DNA from: Companilactobacillus bobalius
GTDB lineage: Bacteria > Bacillota > Bacilli > Lactobacillales > Lactobacillaceae
Direction: 5' to 3'
DNA: 64,000 nt
Assembly: GCF_009764355.1 (NCBI RefSeq)
Contig: NZ_LNUA01000032.1
Coordinates: forward strand, 682,001-746,000
The translations under genes and the position numbers were made by a program. Shown here piece by piece: positions 28,860 through 41,970 of the stretch (positions within the stretch are counted from its first letter, which is position 1; the number at the start of each line of letters is the position of its first letter). The notes below the pieces were generated by a model. The model had not been told where the DNA came from, did not search any database, and saw only the letters and a program-made list of their open reading frames with translations.

Positions 28860-30503
28860 TTAATTAATTTTTTCCATTACTACAACATCGTATGGCTGTA
28901 AGGTCATATTCTTGTTCAATTCAATTTCTTCATTATTAGTATTAGTTAACTTAACTTGCCATTTATTTTTGACGATCTTATTTGGCATCGTAACTTCATG
29001 TTCGTTTTGACTGAGATTACTGATGACAAGATATTCTTGTTTATCATCCTGTCTTATGTAGGAAAAGATGTCTGGATCATTATCAAGAATCAATTCAAAT
29101 GTTCCATCGACAAACACTGGTTGACTCTTCCTTAAAGCAATCAATTGTTTGTAGAAGTTCAAAACTGAATCTGCATCGTTAGCTTCATCGGCCTGATTGA
29201 TCGTATGATAGTTCTCATTGATTGCTAACCAAGGCTTGCTATCTGAGAAACCAGCATTGGCTTTATTAACCCATTGCATTGGTGTCCGAGCATTGTCACG
29301 TGACCAATGAGAAATGATCTTCATCGCTTCTTTTGGTGTATGTCCCTCGGCAATCTTTTGATCAACACGATCCTTTGTATCATCGTCATCCATTTGTTCA
29401 GGTTTGGTAAATGGGAAATTTGTCATCCCCAATTCCTGACCCTGATAAATAAATGGTGTTCCTCTCAACAACATGTAGGTTGCAGCGATGGCCTTAGCTG
29501 AATGTTTAGTTTCATTTCCCAAAACGGTATTGAATCTTGGATTATCGTGATTTTCAACATATAGAGCATTCCAACCACCATCAGCTAAGTCACGTTGCCA
29601 TCTGGCTAGAACTTTCTTGAAGCCTAAAGGATTAATACGTTGTTCACCAGGTTTTCCTTCTTGAACATTCTGCTCAAGTTCAAAAATCATATTGATATAG
29701 CCTGAACGGTTAGGATCAGTCCAATTAATCGCTTTACGACTTGTAACCCCACTGGCTTCGCCACCCGTCATAACGTTGTATTCATTGAAAATGTCACGTA
29801 ATTCGGTCATGTATTTATCAATGCCTTTGACATTCATAAATGGTGCCCATGGATTATCTTTGATCTTGAAATCCCATGGTTCTTTTTGTATATGACTAAT
29901 GGCATCCATTCTAAAACCATCAATACCTAAGTCAAGCCACCAACGAATCATCTTATAAATATCTTCACGTACTTTCGGATTCTTCCAATTCAAATCTGGT
30001 TGTTGAGCTGCAAAAACATGGAAATATGCTTGTTCAGTCTTAGGATCATAGGTCCAAGCTGAATGACCAGAGAAACTCTTCCAATCATTTGGCATTTTAC
30101 CCGGCGTTGCATCGGCCCACAAGTAATAGTCACGATATGGATTATCCTTGCTCTTTTGCGATTCAATAAACCATGGATGCTGATCCGAGGTGTGATTAAC
30201 AACTAAGTCGAGAATAACCTTAATGCCCATTTCATGAGCCTTAGTTAATAATTCTTTAAAATCATCCATCGTTCCAAATTCAGGTTCGATACTTTCATAA
30301 TCAGAAATATCATAACCATTATCGACATTAGGTGACTTATAAATTGGATTGACCCAAATAAAATTAACACCCAAGTCCTTTAAATAAGGAAGTTTTTCAA
30401 TGATTCCGCGGATATCACCGATACCGTCATTGTTGGAATCCTTAAAACTACGAGGATAGACCTGGTAGCCTACGGCATTTTTCCACCATGTTTGATCTGC
30501 CAT
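28860..30503 (-). CDS. GH13 alpha-glucosidase (alpha-1,4 type, subfamily 31)
   Basis: The 547-aa cytoplasmic enzyme has the four GH13 regions: LDLVVNHTS, nucleophile GFRMDAI (near residue 200), acid GGEASG (near 255) and ENHDNPR (near 330). In GH13_31, Ala after the nucleophile Asp favours alpha-1,4 bonds, whereas Val favours alpha-1,6. Here it is Ala, so a maltose or maltodextrin glucosidase is likely. It ends 2 bp after the neighbouring GH13 gene, so the operon is tight. Confidence 0.85.
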   Translation of the reverse strand: MADQTWWKNAVGYQVYPRSFKDSNNDGIGDIRGIIEKLPYLKDLGVNFIWVNPIYKSPNVDNGYDISDYESIEPEFGTMDDFKELLTKAHEMGIKVILDLVVNHTSDQHPWFIESQKSKDNPYRDYYLWADATPGKMPNDWKSFSGHSAWTYDPKTEQAYFHVFAAQQPDLNWKNPKVREDIYKMIRWWLDLGIDGFRMDAISHIQKEPWDFKIKDNPWAPFMNVKGIDKYMTELRDIFNEYNVMTGGEASGVTSRKAINWTDPNRSGYINMIFELEQNVQEGKPGEQRINPLGFKKVLARWQRDLADGGWNALYVENHDNPRFNTVLGNETKHSAKAIAATYMLLRGTPFIYQGQELGMTNFPFTKPEQMDDDDTKDRVDQKIAEGHTPKEAMKIISHWSRDNARTPMQWVNKANAGFSDSKPWLAINENYHTINQADEANDADSVLNFYKQLIALRKSQPVFVDGTFELILDNDPDIFSYIRQDDKQEYLVISNLSQNEHEVTMPNKIVKNKWQVKLTNTNNEEIELNKNMTLQPYDVVVMEKIN

Positions 30504-30504
30504 T

Positions 30505-33898
<3,394 letters not shown>

Positions 33899-33931
33899 TG
33901 AAATAACCTCTCATTTTTAAAAAATTTGAAT

Positions 33932-33995
33932 AAAAAAAGCTCTGCATTAAATAAATTCAAGACATTCACGTATTGAGTTAATTAAATGCAGAGCC
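33932..33995 (-). terminator. terminator or attenuator between malG and the GH13 genes
   Basis: GGCTCTGCATTTAATTAA pairs with a TTTATTTAATGCAGAGC arm on the minus strand, followed by seven T's. The loop of about 20 nt is unusual. No clear promoter lies between it and the next gene, so partial read-through could lower expression of the enzymes relative to malEFG. Confidence 0.7.
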
Positions 33996-34053
33996 AGATA
34001 AACTATACGAATTTAGTAATTCAAGTTTCCAGAATCAAAGTTCTAAAGCTAAA

Positions 34054-34917
34054 TTACTTAACAGCACCTGATGTGACACCTTCGACATAGTACTTCTGCA
34101 TATAGATGAAGAGTAATGTAATAGGAATCGCAATCAGAACACATCCTGCGGTGAATGTCATAAATAGTGAATTAGCAGTTGTCTGAGTCATCATTGAATA
34201 TAACCCGATGGCAACAGTGTAATTCTTAACATCATCACCCATGATAATCTTAGCAAAGATGAAGTCCATCCATGGACCCATGAATGCTGTCAATGCTGTA
34301 TAAACAATGATGGGCTTAGATAATGGTAATGTAATTTTAGTAAAGATTTGCCATTTGTTGGCACCATCGATCATAGCTGATTCATCCAAGGCCATTGGAA
34401 TTGTATCGAAGAATCCCTTGGCAACATAGAATGCTAGAGCAGCTCCGGCTGAATAAACTAGGATCAAAGCTAGTAAACTACCAGCTAGGTTTAGAGCCTT
34501 AAGAATGTAGTAAATAGCAATCATACTCATGAAAGCTGGGAACATGTTTAGAACTAAAGCAACCTTTAGAAATGGTCTACGTAACTTGAATCTTAAACGA
34601 GACAAGGCGTATGACATTGAAATTGTGATGAAGGTTGACAAAACACATGTACATACGGAAACGATTAATGTATTAACAAACCAACGGACAAATGGATAGT
34701 TGCCTGAAGCATCAGTAATCAGCTTTGTATAATTTGATAATGTGAAATGCTTTGGAATAATATATGGAACGAAAGCTCCACCTTCTTGTCTGAAACTGTT
34801 CAATACAATCCACACGATTGGGAATAACCACACAACAGACATAATTGTCAGGATAGCATAGACTAGTATTTTAGTACGTTTCTTTTGAGCTTTATAATTA
34901 ATTTCTCTTTTTGCCAT
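34054..34917 (-). CDS. malG: maltodextrin ABC transporter permease
   Basis: The 287-aa membrane protein has six segments and the EAA loop DESAMIDGANKWQIFTKITLPL (in part), which docks the ATPase. It is the MalG/AmyC type permease. It follows malF after 5 bp. Confidence 0.9.
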   Translation of the reverse strand: MAKREINYKAQKKRTKILVYAILTIMSVVWLFPIVWIVLNSFRQEGGAFVPYIIPKHFTLSNYTKLITDASGNYPFVRWFVNTLIVSVCTCVLSTFITISMSYALSRLRFKLRRPFLKVALVLNMFPAFMSMIAIYYILKALNLAGSLLALILVYSAGAALAFYVAKGFFDTIPMALDESAMIDGANKWQIFTKITLPLSKPIIVYTALTAFMGPWMDFIFAKIIMGDDVKNYTVAIGLYSMMTQTTANSLFMTFTAGCVLIAIPITLLFIYMQKYYVEGVTSGAVK

Positions 34918-34922
34918 TTCTA

Positions 34923-36272
34923 TTATCCCTCCTTATATGAATTAGTATGTGTGTATGCCCATAAACTAAATACGGCAGATAGAATGAAGATCAAAATACC
35001 AATAACAGAAGCTAAATTATAATCCATTGTATTTACAGTCAAATTATATAGCCAAGTTACAAGCAAATCGGTTGATCCGGCACCATAGTAATTTGAGTTT
35101 GTAGGTCCACCACCAGTTAATAGGTAAATAACATTGAAGTTATTGATATTACCAATTAATTGTTGGATCAAAGATGGCATCATAACGAAAAGAATTTGTG
35201 GGAATGTAATAGATCTAAAGATTTGGAACTTATTAGCACCATCCATAACGGCAGCTTCAATCTGTTCTTGATCAAGGTTTTGAATAATACCAGTTGTAAT
35301 TAACATAGTGGCTGGAATACCAATCCAGAGGTTAACTACGATGATAGAGAACTTAGCCATTGTTGGATCTGTTAGGAATGGAATAGATTTACTAATCCAA
35401 CCCCAACTCTTCAAGATAGAATTAATAGGACCAGCATCGTTTAAAAGATTACGCATAATCAATAGTGAAATGAACTGTGGAACAGCCATTGTCAAAATAA
35501 AGATTGTACGCCACATTTTCTTGAGTTTAATTCCTTTTGTATTGATCAATAGAGCTAGAATAACTCCAAAGAAGAAACATGATACTGTGGCTATTACAGC
35601 CCAAACTAGAGTCCATCCCAATACTGGGAAGAATGTTGAGGCTATATCACCAGTAATAACATTAGAAAAGTTATGAAAGCCTACCCAAGTAAATAAATTC
35701 TTTGGTGGTAAATTATTATGATCGTAATTTGTAAAAGCAATTGAAATCATATATAACAGTGGCAAAACTGTGAAGAACAATACACCCATTAGAGGAATTG
35801 TCATAAGAGTCTGATGGAATCTTTCATTCAAAAGACTCTTTAAATCATCTTTAGTAGATGGAAGTGGTTTACCAGCTGCTTTAAGTTCATAAATATTTCT
35901 TGCACTCTTCAAGTTAACGATATAAAGAATTACTAGAACTATACAAATCAAAATTGCTGCAATACCAAACAAGAGGATAAGCATGGAGTTATCACCTTTT
36001 TGTAACACATCCATACCTAACTTGGAGTTATATACCAAGCCTTGTTTTTTTGTACCTAATGTCTGCAACATTGCTAAAGCATGAATACCATTGCGAATTA
36101 GCCAGAATAAAAATCCAACTTCAGCAACTAAAAATATTAACCCTTTAAGAATTTGTTTATTTGCAAAGTTTGAAAAGCCCATAATGATAAATGAAAGCTT
36201 TTCTGGCAATCCGCCCTTCATAAACAATTCTCTAAATGTTATATGTTGTTCCGTGGAATGTTTCTTAAACAT
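34923..36272 (-). CDS. malF: maltodextrin ABC transporter permease
   Basis: The 449-aa permease is longer than average because of extra N-terminal hydrophobic segments (residues 25-120) seen in lactobacillar MalF. The EAA loop reads EAAVMDGANKFQIF. With MalG it forms the channel for maltose and maltodextrins. No ATPase gene (MalK/MsmX type) is in the cluster, so a shared ATPase must energise the system. Confidence 0.9.
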   Translation of the reverse strand: MFKKHSTEQHITFRELFMKGGLPEKLSFIIMGFSNFANKQILKGLIFLVAEVGFLFWLIRNGIHALAMLQTLGTKKQGLVYNSKLGMDVLQKGDNSMLILLFGIAAILICIVLVILYIVNLKSARNIYELKAAGKPLPSTKDDLKSLLNERFHQTLMTIPLMGVLFFTVLPLLYMISIAFTNYDHNNLPPKNLFTWVGFHNFSNVITGDIASTFFPVLGWTLVWAVIATVSCFFFGVILALLINTKGIKLKKMWRTIFILTMAVPQFISLLIMRNLLNDAGPINSILKSWGWISKSIPFLTDPTMAKFSIIVVNLWIGIPATMLITTGIIQNLDQEQIEAAVMDGANKFQIFRSITFPQILFVMMPSLIQQLIGNINNFNVIYLLTGGGPTNSNYYGAGSTDLLVTWLYNLTVNTMDYNLASVIGILIFILSAVFSLWAYTHTNSYKEG

Positions 36273-36313
36273 ATAATCGCACCCTTACTTTTTTTTTAGA
36301 GAAAATTGTTCTT

Positions 36314-37549
36314 TTAATTTGACTTCTTTGCGGAAACTGAAACAACTTTATCTAATTTCTTTTGATAATCTGATGACTTAATCTTGCCCTTGTATGTATC
36401 GTTGATGATTGAGTCCATTTGTGGCCAGAAGTTTGTGATTTCTGGAACCTTAGGCATAACAACTGAATGATCTGAAGCTGACATTGTCATAACTGACTTA
36501 GCTGTTTCATCATCTTTAACTGCTTGTGTTTGTTGAGCCTTAGTATTTGAAGGAACAACACCATTCTTGTTGAATTCAACCTTTTGTGTAGCTTCATTAC
36601 TTAAGTAGTTAGCAAGTTTCATAGCAGCAACTGGTGATTTAGTTTGTTGGTTAACACCGTAAACTTTAACACCCAAGAATGCCTTCATTTGAACGTCGCC
36701 ACTACCGAAGTTTACTGTTGGATATGGAGCAACGGCCATGTTCTTACCTAGAGCCTTCTTAACATCGTTCTTTGACCATGGGCCTGAAAGGAATGCATCT
36801 GTCTTACCTGATTGTAGATTTGATAGAGCAGCAGCGTTTGTTTGTACAACACCTGAGTTACTCTTTTGTTTTGCAATCCAGTCTAGAACTTGAATACCCT
36901 TTTCATTATTGAAGTTTGTTCCCTTAACTGTTTCACCATTCTTACCGTAAAGGTTATCGCCATTACTCATGAATAGTGGTGTGAAGATATAGTTAGCACC
37001 GGCTTCAGCGAAGTTTGTACCTAATTTACCTTTAGATGTTAATGTATCCCAACTCTTAACATCTTCTGCTGAAAGTTTTGACTTGTTGTAGTAAAGAACT
37101 TGTGATTCAACACCATATGGGAATCCATATACTTTGTTCTTCCATGTAACACCGTCAACAGCTGATTGAACGTTGTTAGCTTTAACAGTCTTTGTATACT
37201 TCTTTGATACTGGGTAAAGCAATCCGGCATCTGCCATTTGACCAATTTGATCATGAGGCATCATGAAGACATCAGCAGCTTTTTCAGGATCCTTTGAAAC
37301 ATCCTTTAGAGCATCAGCTGATGATCCAGCCTTAACGGTAACGTGAATCTTAGGGTTGGCCTTTTCGAACTTCTTAACTTGTCCCTTGATAGCGGAAACA
37401 TGTTCGGTATCGATCCAAACCTTAATATTTTGAGTACTACTACTATCGCTAGATGAACTGCTGCTCTTGCTGCCGCAACCAGCTAAAACTAGCATTGACA
37501 TACTTAGAACAACTCCACCTAAAAGAATCTTTTTCCAATTCTTCTTCAT
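36314..37549 (-). CDS. malE: maltodextrin-binding lipoprotein
   Basis: The 411-aa protein starts with MKKNWKKILLGG and a lipobox LAGC (Cys25), then a Ser-rich linker. The solute-binding fold of family 1 includes PYPTVNFGSGDVQMKAF. It captures maltose or maltodextrins outside the membrane and delivers them to MalFG. It is the first gene of its transcript, directly below a promoter with cre and MalR sites. Confidence 0.9.
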   Translation of the reverse strand: MKKNWKKILLGGVVLSMSMLVLAGCGSKSSSSSSDSSSTQNIKVWIDTEHVSAIKGQVKKFEKANPKIHVTVKAGSSADALKDVSKDPEKAADVFMMPHDQIGQMADAGLLYPVSKKYTKTVKANNVQSAVDGVTWKNKVYGFPYGVESQVLYYNKSKLSAEDVKSWDTLTSKGKLGTNFAEAGANYIFTPLFMSNGDNLYGKNGETVKGTNFNNEKGIQVLDWIAKQKSNSGVVQTNAAALSNLQSGKTDAFLSGPWSKNDVKKALGKNMAVAPYPTVNFGSGDVQMKAFLGVKVYGVNQQTKSPVAAMKLANYLSNEATQKVEFNKNGVVPSNTKAQQTQAVKDDETAKSVMTMSASDHSVVMPKVPEITNFWPQMDSIINDTYKGKIKSSDYQKKLDKVVSVSAKKSN

Positions 37550-37592
37550 GCTTTTCTCCTCCTAAAAAATATCTAATCACTTAACAACTTCT

Positions 37593-37646
37593 ATATTACC
37601 CATTTTTTCACAGGTTGCAATCGCTTTCACAATGTTACCGCTAACA
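37593..37646 (-). promoter_or_regulatory. malE promoter with cre and MalR operator
   Basis: On the minus strand a -35 TTGCAA (37620-37615) and -10 TAATAT (37598-37593) are spaced 16 bp. The cre TGCAATCGCTTTCA (37616-37629) matches the consensus perfectly and overlaps the -35. TGTTACCGCTAACA (37633-37646) is a LacI-family palindrome close to the one at 40802-40815, hence the likely MalR site. Confidence 0.7.
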
Positions 37647-37705
37647 GAAACAATTTCAGTTATAATGTTTACTAAAATAAAGACAATCATCTTAAAAAAT
37701 GGCTA

Positions 37706-37742
37706 AAAAAAGAGCTACTCAACGTTTATGAGTAGCTCTTTT
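37706..37742 (-). terminator. terminator of the upstream GH13 pair
   Basis: AAAGAGCTACTC and GAGTAGCTCTTT form a strong stem followed by T's on the minus strand, so the two upstream GH13 genes and malEFG are separate transcripts. Confidence 0.85.
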
Positions 37743-37757
37743 GCTAAAAATTGTTAA

Positions 37758-39050
37758 TTATATAGCTTTTCCTTCAATGATAATTGGATCATAGTCAATC
37801 GTTAAAATACCATTTTGGACATTTACTAGTGAATTATCGATCAAATTAGTATATTGATCACTTCTTACATTAACCTTGGCACGTCCTGGTTGGCCTTTCA
37901 ATGTGAACAAACCGACTCTAATCTTGTTGCCCTTAGTATAAGTTACTTTGACAACATCATTATCCAAAGCCTCGATTTCATAGTTACCAGCATATTGAAT
38001 CTCATCTTGACTCAATTCATGCATTCTAACCATCAGAGCACTAAGATCCATCTTTTGATCTTTCCAATCAATCTTATCTTTATCGAATAGACTTGGAGTA
38101 TGCTTCATACCAGCCTCTTGACCAGCATAGATCAAAGTTGAACCTTTTTGGAATTCGGAGAAAGCAGTCCAGTTGAACATATCATTTTCATTAATGAACA
38201 TCTTATGAGCTCTAACTTGATCATGATTCTCCAAGCAACGCATCTTAATGTAATTCTTTGGATAAATATATTCTTGTTGATCCAAGGCTTCAATATAACA
38301 TTCCAATGGAACCTTGTCATTGACATACTTACGCCAAATCTCATCAACATCATAATCATAAGTCATATCAAAGGCTTGATACATTTCACTATCTGATTCA
38401 GCGCAGAAGCCTCTATCTCTCAAGTATTTAATGTACCCACCACCAGAAGTTTCAGCTAACCAAACCATATCTGGATTGACCTTTGCAACTTCCTTACGAG
38501 CTTCTTTCCAGAAATCAAGTGGAACTTGTGGTGCTACATCACATCTGAAGCCATCAACTAAGTCAGCATACTTCTTCAAAGTTTCAATTTGATACTTCCA
38601 TAGATCTTTATGAGAGTAATCTAATTCCGCAACATCAGTCCAATCAGGGTTCTTATTCATCAAATTGCCCATGCTATCACGTAAGAACCAGCCTGGATGT
38701 TCTTTCAAAAGTACAGAATCACGTGAAGTATGATTGTAAACAATATCAATCATTAACTTCATACCCATGTCATGAACTTTCTTAGAAAAATGAACAAAAT
38801 CATCCCATGAACCAGTCTTAGGGTCAATTGAACGATAATCTTTGATTGAATAAGGTGAACCTAATTTACCCTTACGATCCTTCTTACCAATTGGATAGAT
38901 TGGTAAAAGCCAAATGTAATCAGTTCCCAATTCTTTAATACGTTGTAAGTCATCCTCTAATGCTTTGAGGGTTCCTTTTTTAGTATGATTTCTTACGAAG
39001 ACACTATAAATTTGAGCTCTTCTTAGTTTAACATCAGTATTATCTGCCAT
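37758..39050 (-). CDS. GH13 alpha-amylase-family enzyme, 430 aa
   Basis: This short GH13 enzyme has IDIVYNHTS, GFRCDVA, acid Glu in LAETSG and ENHDQVR. It has no signal peptide, and the B domain appears reduced compared with the 540-aa glucosidases. Subfamily is unclear. Candidates are an intracellular amylase or a 4-alpha-glucanotransferase-like enzyme acting on imported maltodextrins. It follows another GH13 gene by 17 bp. Confidence 0.75.
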   Translation of the reverse strand: MADNTDVKLRRAQIYSVFVRNHTKKGTLKALEDDLQRIKELGTDYIWLLPIYPIGKKDRKGKLGSPYSIKDYRSIDPKTGSWDDFVHFSKKVHDMGMKLMIDIVYNHTSRDSVLLKEHPGWFLRDSMGNLMNKNPDWTDVAELDYSHKDLWKYQIETLKKYADLVDGFRCDVAPQVPLDFWKEARKEVAKVNPDMVWLAETSGGGYIKYLRDRGFCAESDSEMYQAFDMTYDYDVDEIWRKYVNDKVPLECYIEALDQQEYIYPKNYIKMRCLENHDQVRAHKMFINENDMFNWTAFSEFQKGSTLIYAGQEAGMKHTPSLFDKDKIDWKDQKMDLSALMVRMHELSQDEIQYAGNYEIEALDNDVVKVTYTKGNKIRVGLFTLKGQPGRAKVNVRSDQYTNLIDNSLVNVQNGILTIDYDPIIIEGKAI

Positions 39051-39067
39051 AATTTACACCCCTACTA

Positions 39068-40723
39068 TTATTTTGATTCCAAAGCACAACTTCCCCACGG
39101 ATCAAGTGTTAGTTCGTTATTAGTCAACTTAACTTCATTAGTTAACACTTTTTTCCATTTTGCCTCTGGTAAAGTAAATTTCTTCACTTTATTAGAAAAG
39201 TTGGTTACAACAATGCCCTTGTTATCTCTTGTTTGACGCAAGTATGCATAAATCTCTGGATCAGTGATCAATAATTGGTAATCACCGTTAGTAAAACAAT
39301 TGTGCTTCTTAACACTTAATAAACTCTTGTAAAATGCCGCTAAACTCTTGGAATCTTCTAACTCAGCTGACACATTAGTTGCATCCGTCTGACCCCAATT
39401 CCATGGCTCTTTAGTTGAGAAACCACGATATTGGGAATCGTCCCATTGCATAGGACCACGAGCCGTCATTTCATCCTGATTATTTAACAGCTTTAGAATC
39501 TCTTCGTCTGCAAATGACTTCTCACGCAGCGTTTTAATTAAATCTACAGCTCTCTGATCGTCAAAATCAGATACTTGTTGATACTTCAATCCGTGCATTC
39601 CAATTTCTTCACCATAGTAAATAATTGGCATACCGCGTTGCAAGTACATCAAAGTTGCTAATAACTTGCTGACGTCTTCATTATCAACTGGTAAATTCAA
39701 GCGATCACGTAAACGACTAATATCATGATTACCCCAAGTTAACGTTGGCAGACTAATATCTGCTAACACACTTTCCCATGTCACATAAGTTTTTTTCAAA
39801 CGGTCAAGCGACAAACGTCTTGTTTGGAAAAAACCTGGGACATCTGGATTACTGTCATCATAAACTTCACCATAATTGCCTGAATTGACCACTACATCAC
39901 AACCATCTTCATCTGGTCTAGTATATTCGGCTGCATTTAAAGCATTAGCTGAAGATGCTTCGCCAAACAAGAAAGTATCCGATTTGAAGTCTTTGATCTC
40001 TCTGACAAATGTAGCTAAGTAATCTTTAACCTTTGGCAATTTAGCGTAGAAAGTGTCATCTGCTGGGAATTGTTCACCTTGGATTAAAGAATTTTGTTCC
40101 AAATTTGCTTTAGCTATATGGATAAAGGCGTCTAATCTGAAACCATCAACACCCTTTTCAATCCAAAACTTAGCAATATCCGCAATTGACTTACGTACTT
40201 CTGGATTCTTCCAATTTAAATCAGGCATTTTTTTATCAAATAAGTGGAAATAGTATTCATCTGGATCATTAGGATTCTTTTCCCAGACACTACCGCCAAA
40301 AAATGAGCCCCAGTTGTTAGGTTCATGTCTATCTACTTGTTTGTGCCAAATATAGTAATCCTTGAAAATACTATTAGGATTGTTAATGGCATCCTTAAAC
40401 CACGGATGTTGATCCGAAGTATGGTTGATTGGTAAGTCTAGAATTATATGTAATCCTAGATGATGTGCCTTTTTCATCATTTCTGTAAAATCATCCATAT
40501 CCCCGAGAATTGGATCAATTGCAAAATAATTTGAGACATCATAACCGTTATCAATTTGTGGTGACACAAAGATTGGATTTAGCCAAATAGTATTAAAGCC
40601 TAAATTCTTAATATAGTCTAAATGCGAAATTACTCCTTGAATATCTCCGATACCATCATCGTTGGTGTCCTGAAAACTTTTGGGGTAAATTTGATATACA
40701 ATTGCTTTATCATACCAGTTCAA
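39068..40723 (-). CDS. GH13 alpha-glucosidase, 551 aa
   Basis: The enzyme shows LDLPINHTS, GFRLDAF (Ala after the nucleophile, favouring alpha-1,4), FGEASS and GNHDISR. It belongs to the alpha-glucosidase / trehalose-6-phosphate hydrolase group. With no trehalose PTS nearby, an alpha-glucosidase on maltodextrins is more likely. It is first in its transcript, next to malR, with a MalR operator upstream. Confidence 0.8.
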   Translation of the reverse strand: MNWYDKAIVYQIYPKSFQDTNDDGIGDIQGVISHLDYIKNLGFNTIWLNPIFVSPQIDNGYDVSNYFAIDPILGDMDDFTEMMKKAHHLGLHIILDLPINHTSDQHPWFKDAINNPNSIFKDYYIWHKQVDRHEPNNWGSFFGGSVWEKNPNDPDEYYFHLFDKKMPDLNWKNPEVRKSIADIAKFWIEKGVDGFRLDAFIHIAKANLEQNSLIQGEQFPADDTFYAKLPKVKDYLATFVREIKDFKSDTFLFGEASSANALNAAEYTRPDEDGCDVVVNSGNYGEVYDDSNPDVPGFFQTRRLSLDRLKKTYVTWESVLADISLPTLTWGNHDISRLRDRLNLPVDNEDVSKLLATLMYLQRGMPIIYYGEEIGMHGLKYQQVSDFDDQRAVDLIKTLREKSFADEEILKLLNNQDEMTARGPMQWDDSQYRGFSTKEPWNWGQTDATNVSAELEDSKSLAAFYKSLLSVKKHNCFTNGDYQLLITDPEIYAYLRQTRDNKGIVVTNFSNKVKKFTLPEAKWKKVLTNEVKLTNNELTLDPWGSCALESK

Positions 40724-40741
40724 AATACATGGCCCCCCTTT

Positions 40742-40815
40742 TGTAAACCCTTACATACCAGTATAAAAAAGTAAGCCCCACAACCGCAAGGCTTTGTTTG
40801 ATGTTATCGGTAACA
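40742..40815 (-). promoter_or_regulatory. regulatory region of the GH13 pair: cre-like site and MalR operator
   Basis: TGTTATCGGTAACA (40802-40815) is a LacI-family palindrome just downstream of the malR stop and upstream of the GH13 start. TGTAAACCCTTACA (40742-40755) is a cre-like palindrome with CC in place of the central CG. The first element shares TGTTA.CG.TAACA with the malE operator. Confidence 0.6.
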
Positions 40816-40817
40816 GT

Positions 40818-41765
40818 TTAGTCTCTCAAAGTACCACCTAAACTGAGTTTGGGTTCAAAGACTAGAGAGCCTTGTGATTCGCCACTTTGAATTTTATCCA
40901 AAAGTGTCTCACCACAAGCACTACCCATTTGAATAATTGATTGCTTAATTGTTGTTATCTTTGGTGAAGCAACCTGATTCAAAAAGACGCCATCAAAACC
41001 GGTTACACCAAAATCATCAGGAACTTTCCCTCCACAACGAACAATAGCGCGCTCTACTCCAAGTGCTAGACGATCAGAAGCACAGATAAACGCTGTATTT
41101 TTAGGAATCTTATCCCAATTTTGTCTTATAAAATCTTCAGACAGATGACTGTGATTACCAAATCGATGTAATTCAGGAACCATTCTTTTTTCTTGAACTT
41201 GTTGTAAATAACCCGCTTCACGTGAATACTCGAAGGATTCTTTACTATCGATACCGACGTAAATCAGCTTTTCATATCCCTTTTTTAAGGCTAATTGTGA
41301 TAACAAGTAAGTACCTGCTTTATTATTTGTATCAATAAAGTCAAATCCATAACGATTCTCGCCAAATAGAACCACTGGTTTTTTTAGATCTTTGATCCAG
41401 TCAACATCACTAATACGCATCCCCGTAATGATGTATCCATCACAATTACCAATATCAAAGTTCCGACGTGTAACTAATTGCAAGGAATATTGATGCAGGT
41501 CTAAAGTCTTAGCGATACCAATCATCAGATTCATATAATAAGGTTCCGTTGTATCAATATCTTCTAAAATACATAGCTTAATAATTCGTGTACTATTATT
41601 GGCCAAAGCTTTGGCAATTACATTAGGATGATAATCTAACTCCCGCATCGCTTCATAGACCAATTGCTTTAATTCATCAGTAACCTTATCTGGATGATTG
41701 ATTACTCGTGAAACCGTCATTTTTGAAACATTGGCTTTCTTTGCTACATCTAATAAAGTGGTCAT
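40818..41765 (-). CDS. malR: LacI-family maltose regulator
   Basis: The start at ATG 41765 (MTTLLDVAKKANVSKMTVSRVINHP) has a perfect GGAGGGG site; a start seven codons earlier does not. About 315 aa: N-terminal LacI helix-turn-helix and a periplasmic-binding-like effector domain ending ITTIKQSIIQMGSACGETLL. Two palindromes of matching type sit at the malE and GH13 promoters, so it is the probable local repressor responding to maltose or a maltodextrin. Confidence 0.85.
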   Translation of the reverse strand: MTTLLDVAKKANVSKMTVSRVINHPDKVTDELKQLVYEAMRELDYHPNVIAKALANNSTRIIKLCILEDIDTTEPYYMNLMIGIAKTLDLHQYSLQLVTRRNFDIGNCDGYIITGMRISDVDWIKDLKKPVVLFGENRYGFDFIDTNNKAGTYLLSQLALKKGYEKLIYVGIDSKESFEYSREAGYLQQVQEKRMVPELHRFGNHSHLSEDFIRQNWDKIPKNTAFICASDRLALGVERAIVRCGGKVPDDFGVTGFDGVFLNQVASPKITTIKQSIIQMGSACGETLLDKIQSGESQGSLVFEPKLSLGGTLRD

Positions 41766-41970
41766 GAATTCCCCTCCATACATCACAAGTTAATTATATA
41801 ACACTTTAAAAGCCCTTTCAGGAGCTTTTTTATAAAATTAAATAAATAGTATTTTTAACCATTAATATTTGACTAATTGTATTTAAAACTATTTAAATGA
41901 GCAACATGTTTGAACATCTTCTATAATTGAGCAAAAATCTAATCGAATATTAATTGAGAAGATGATAAAA

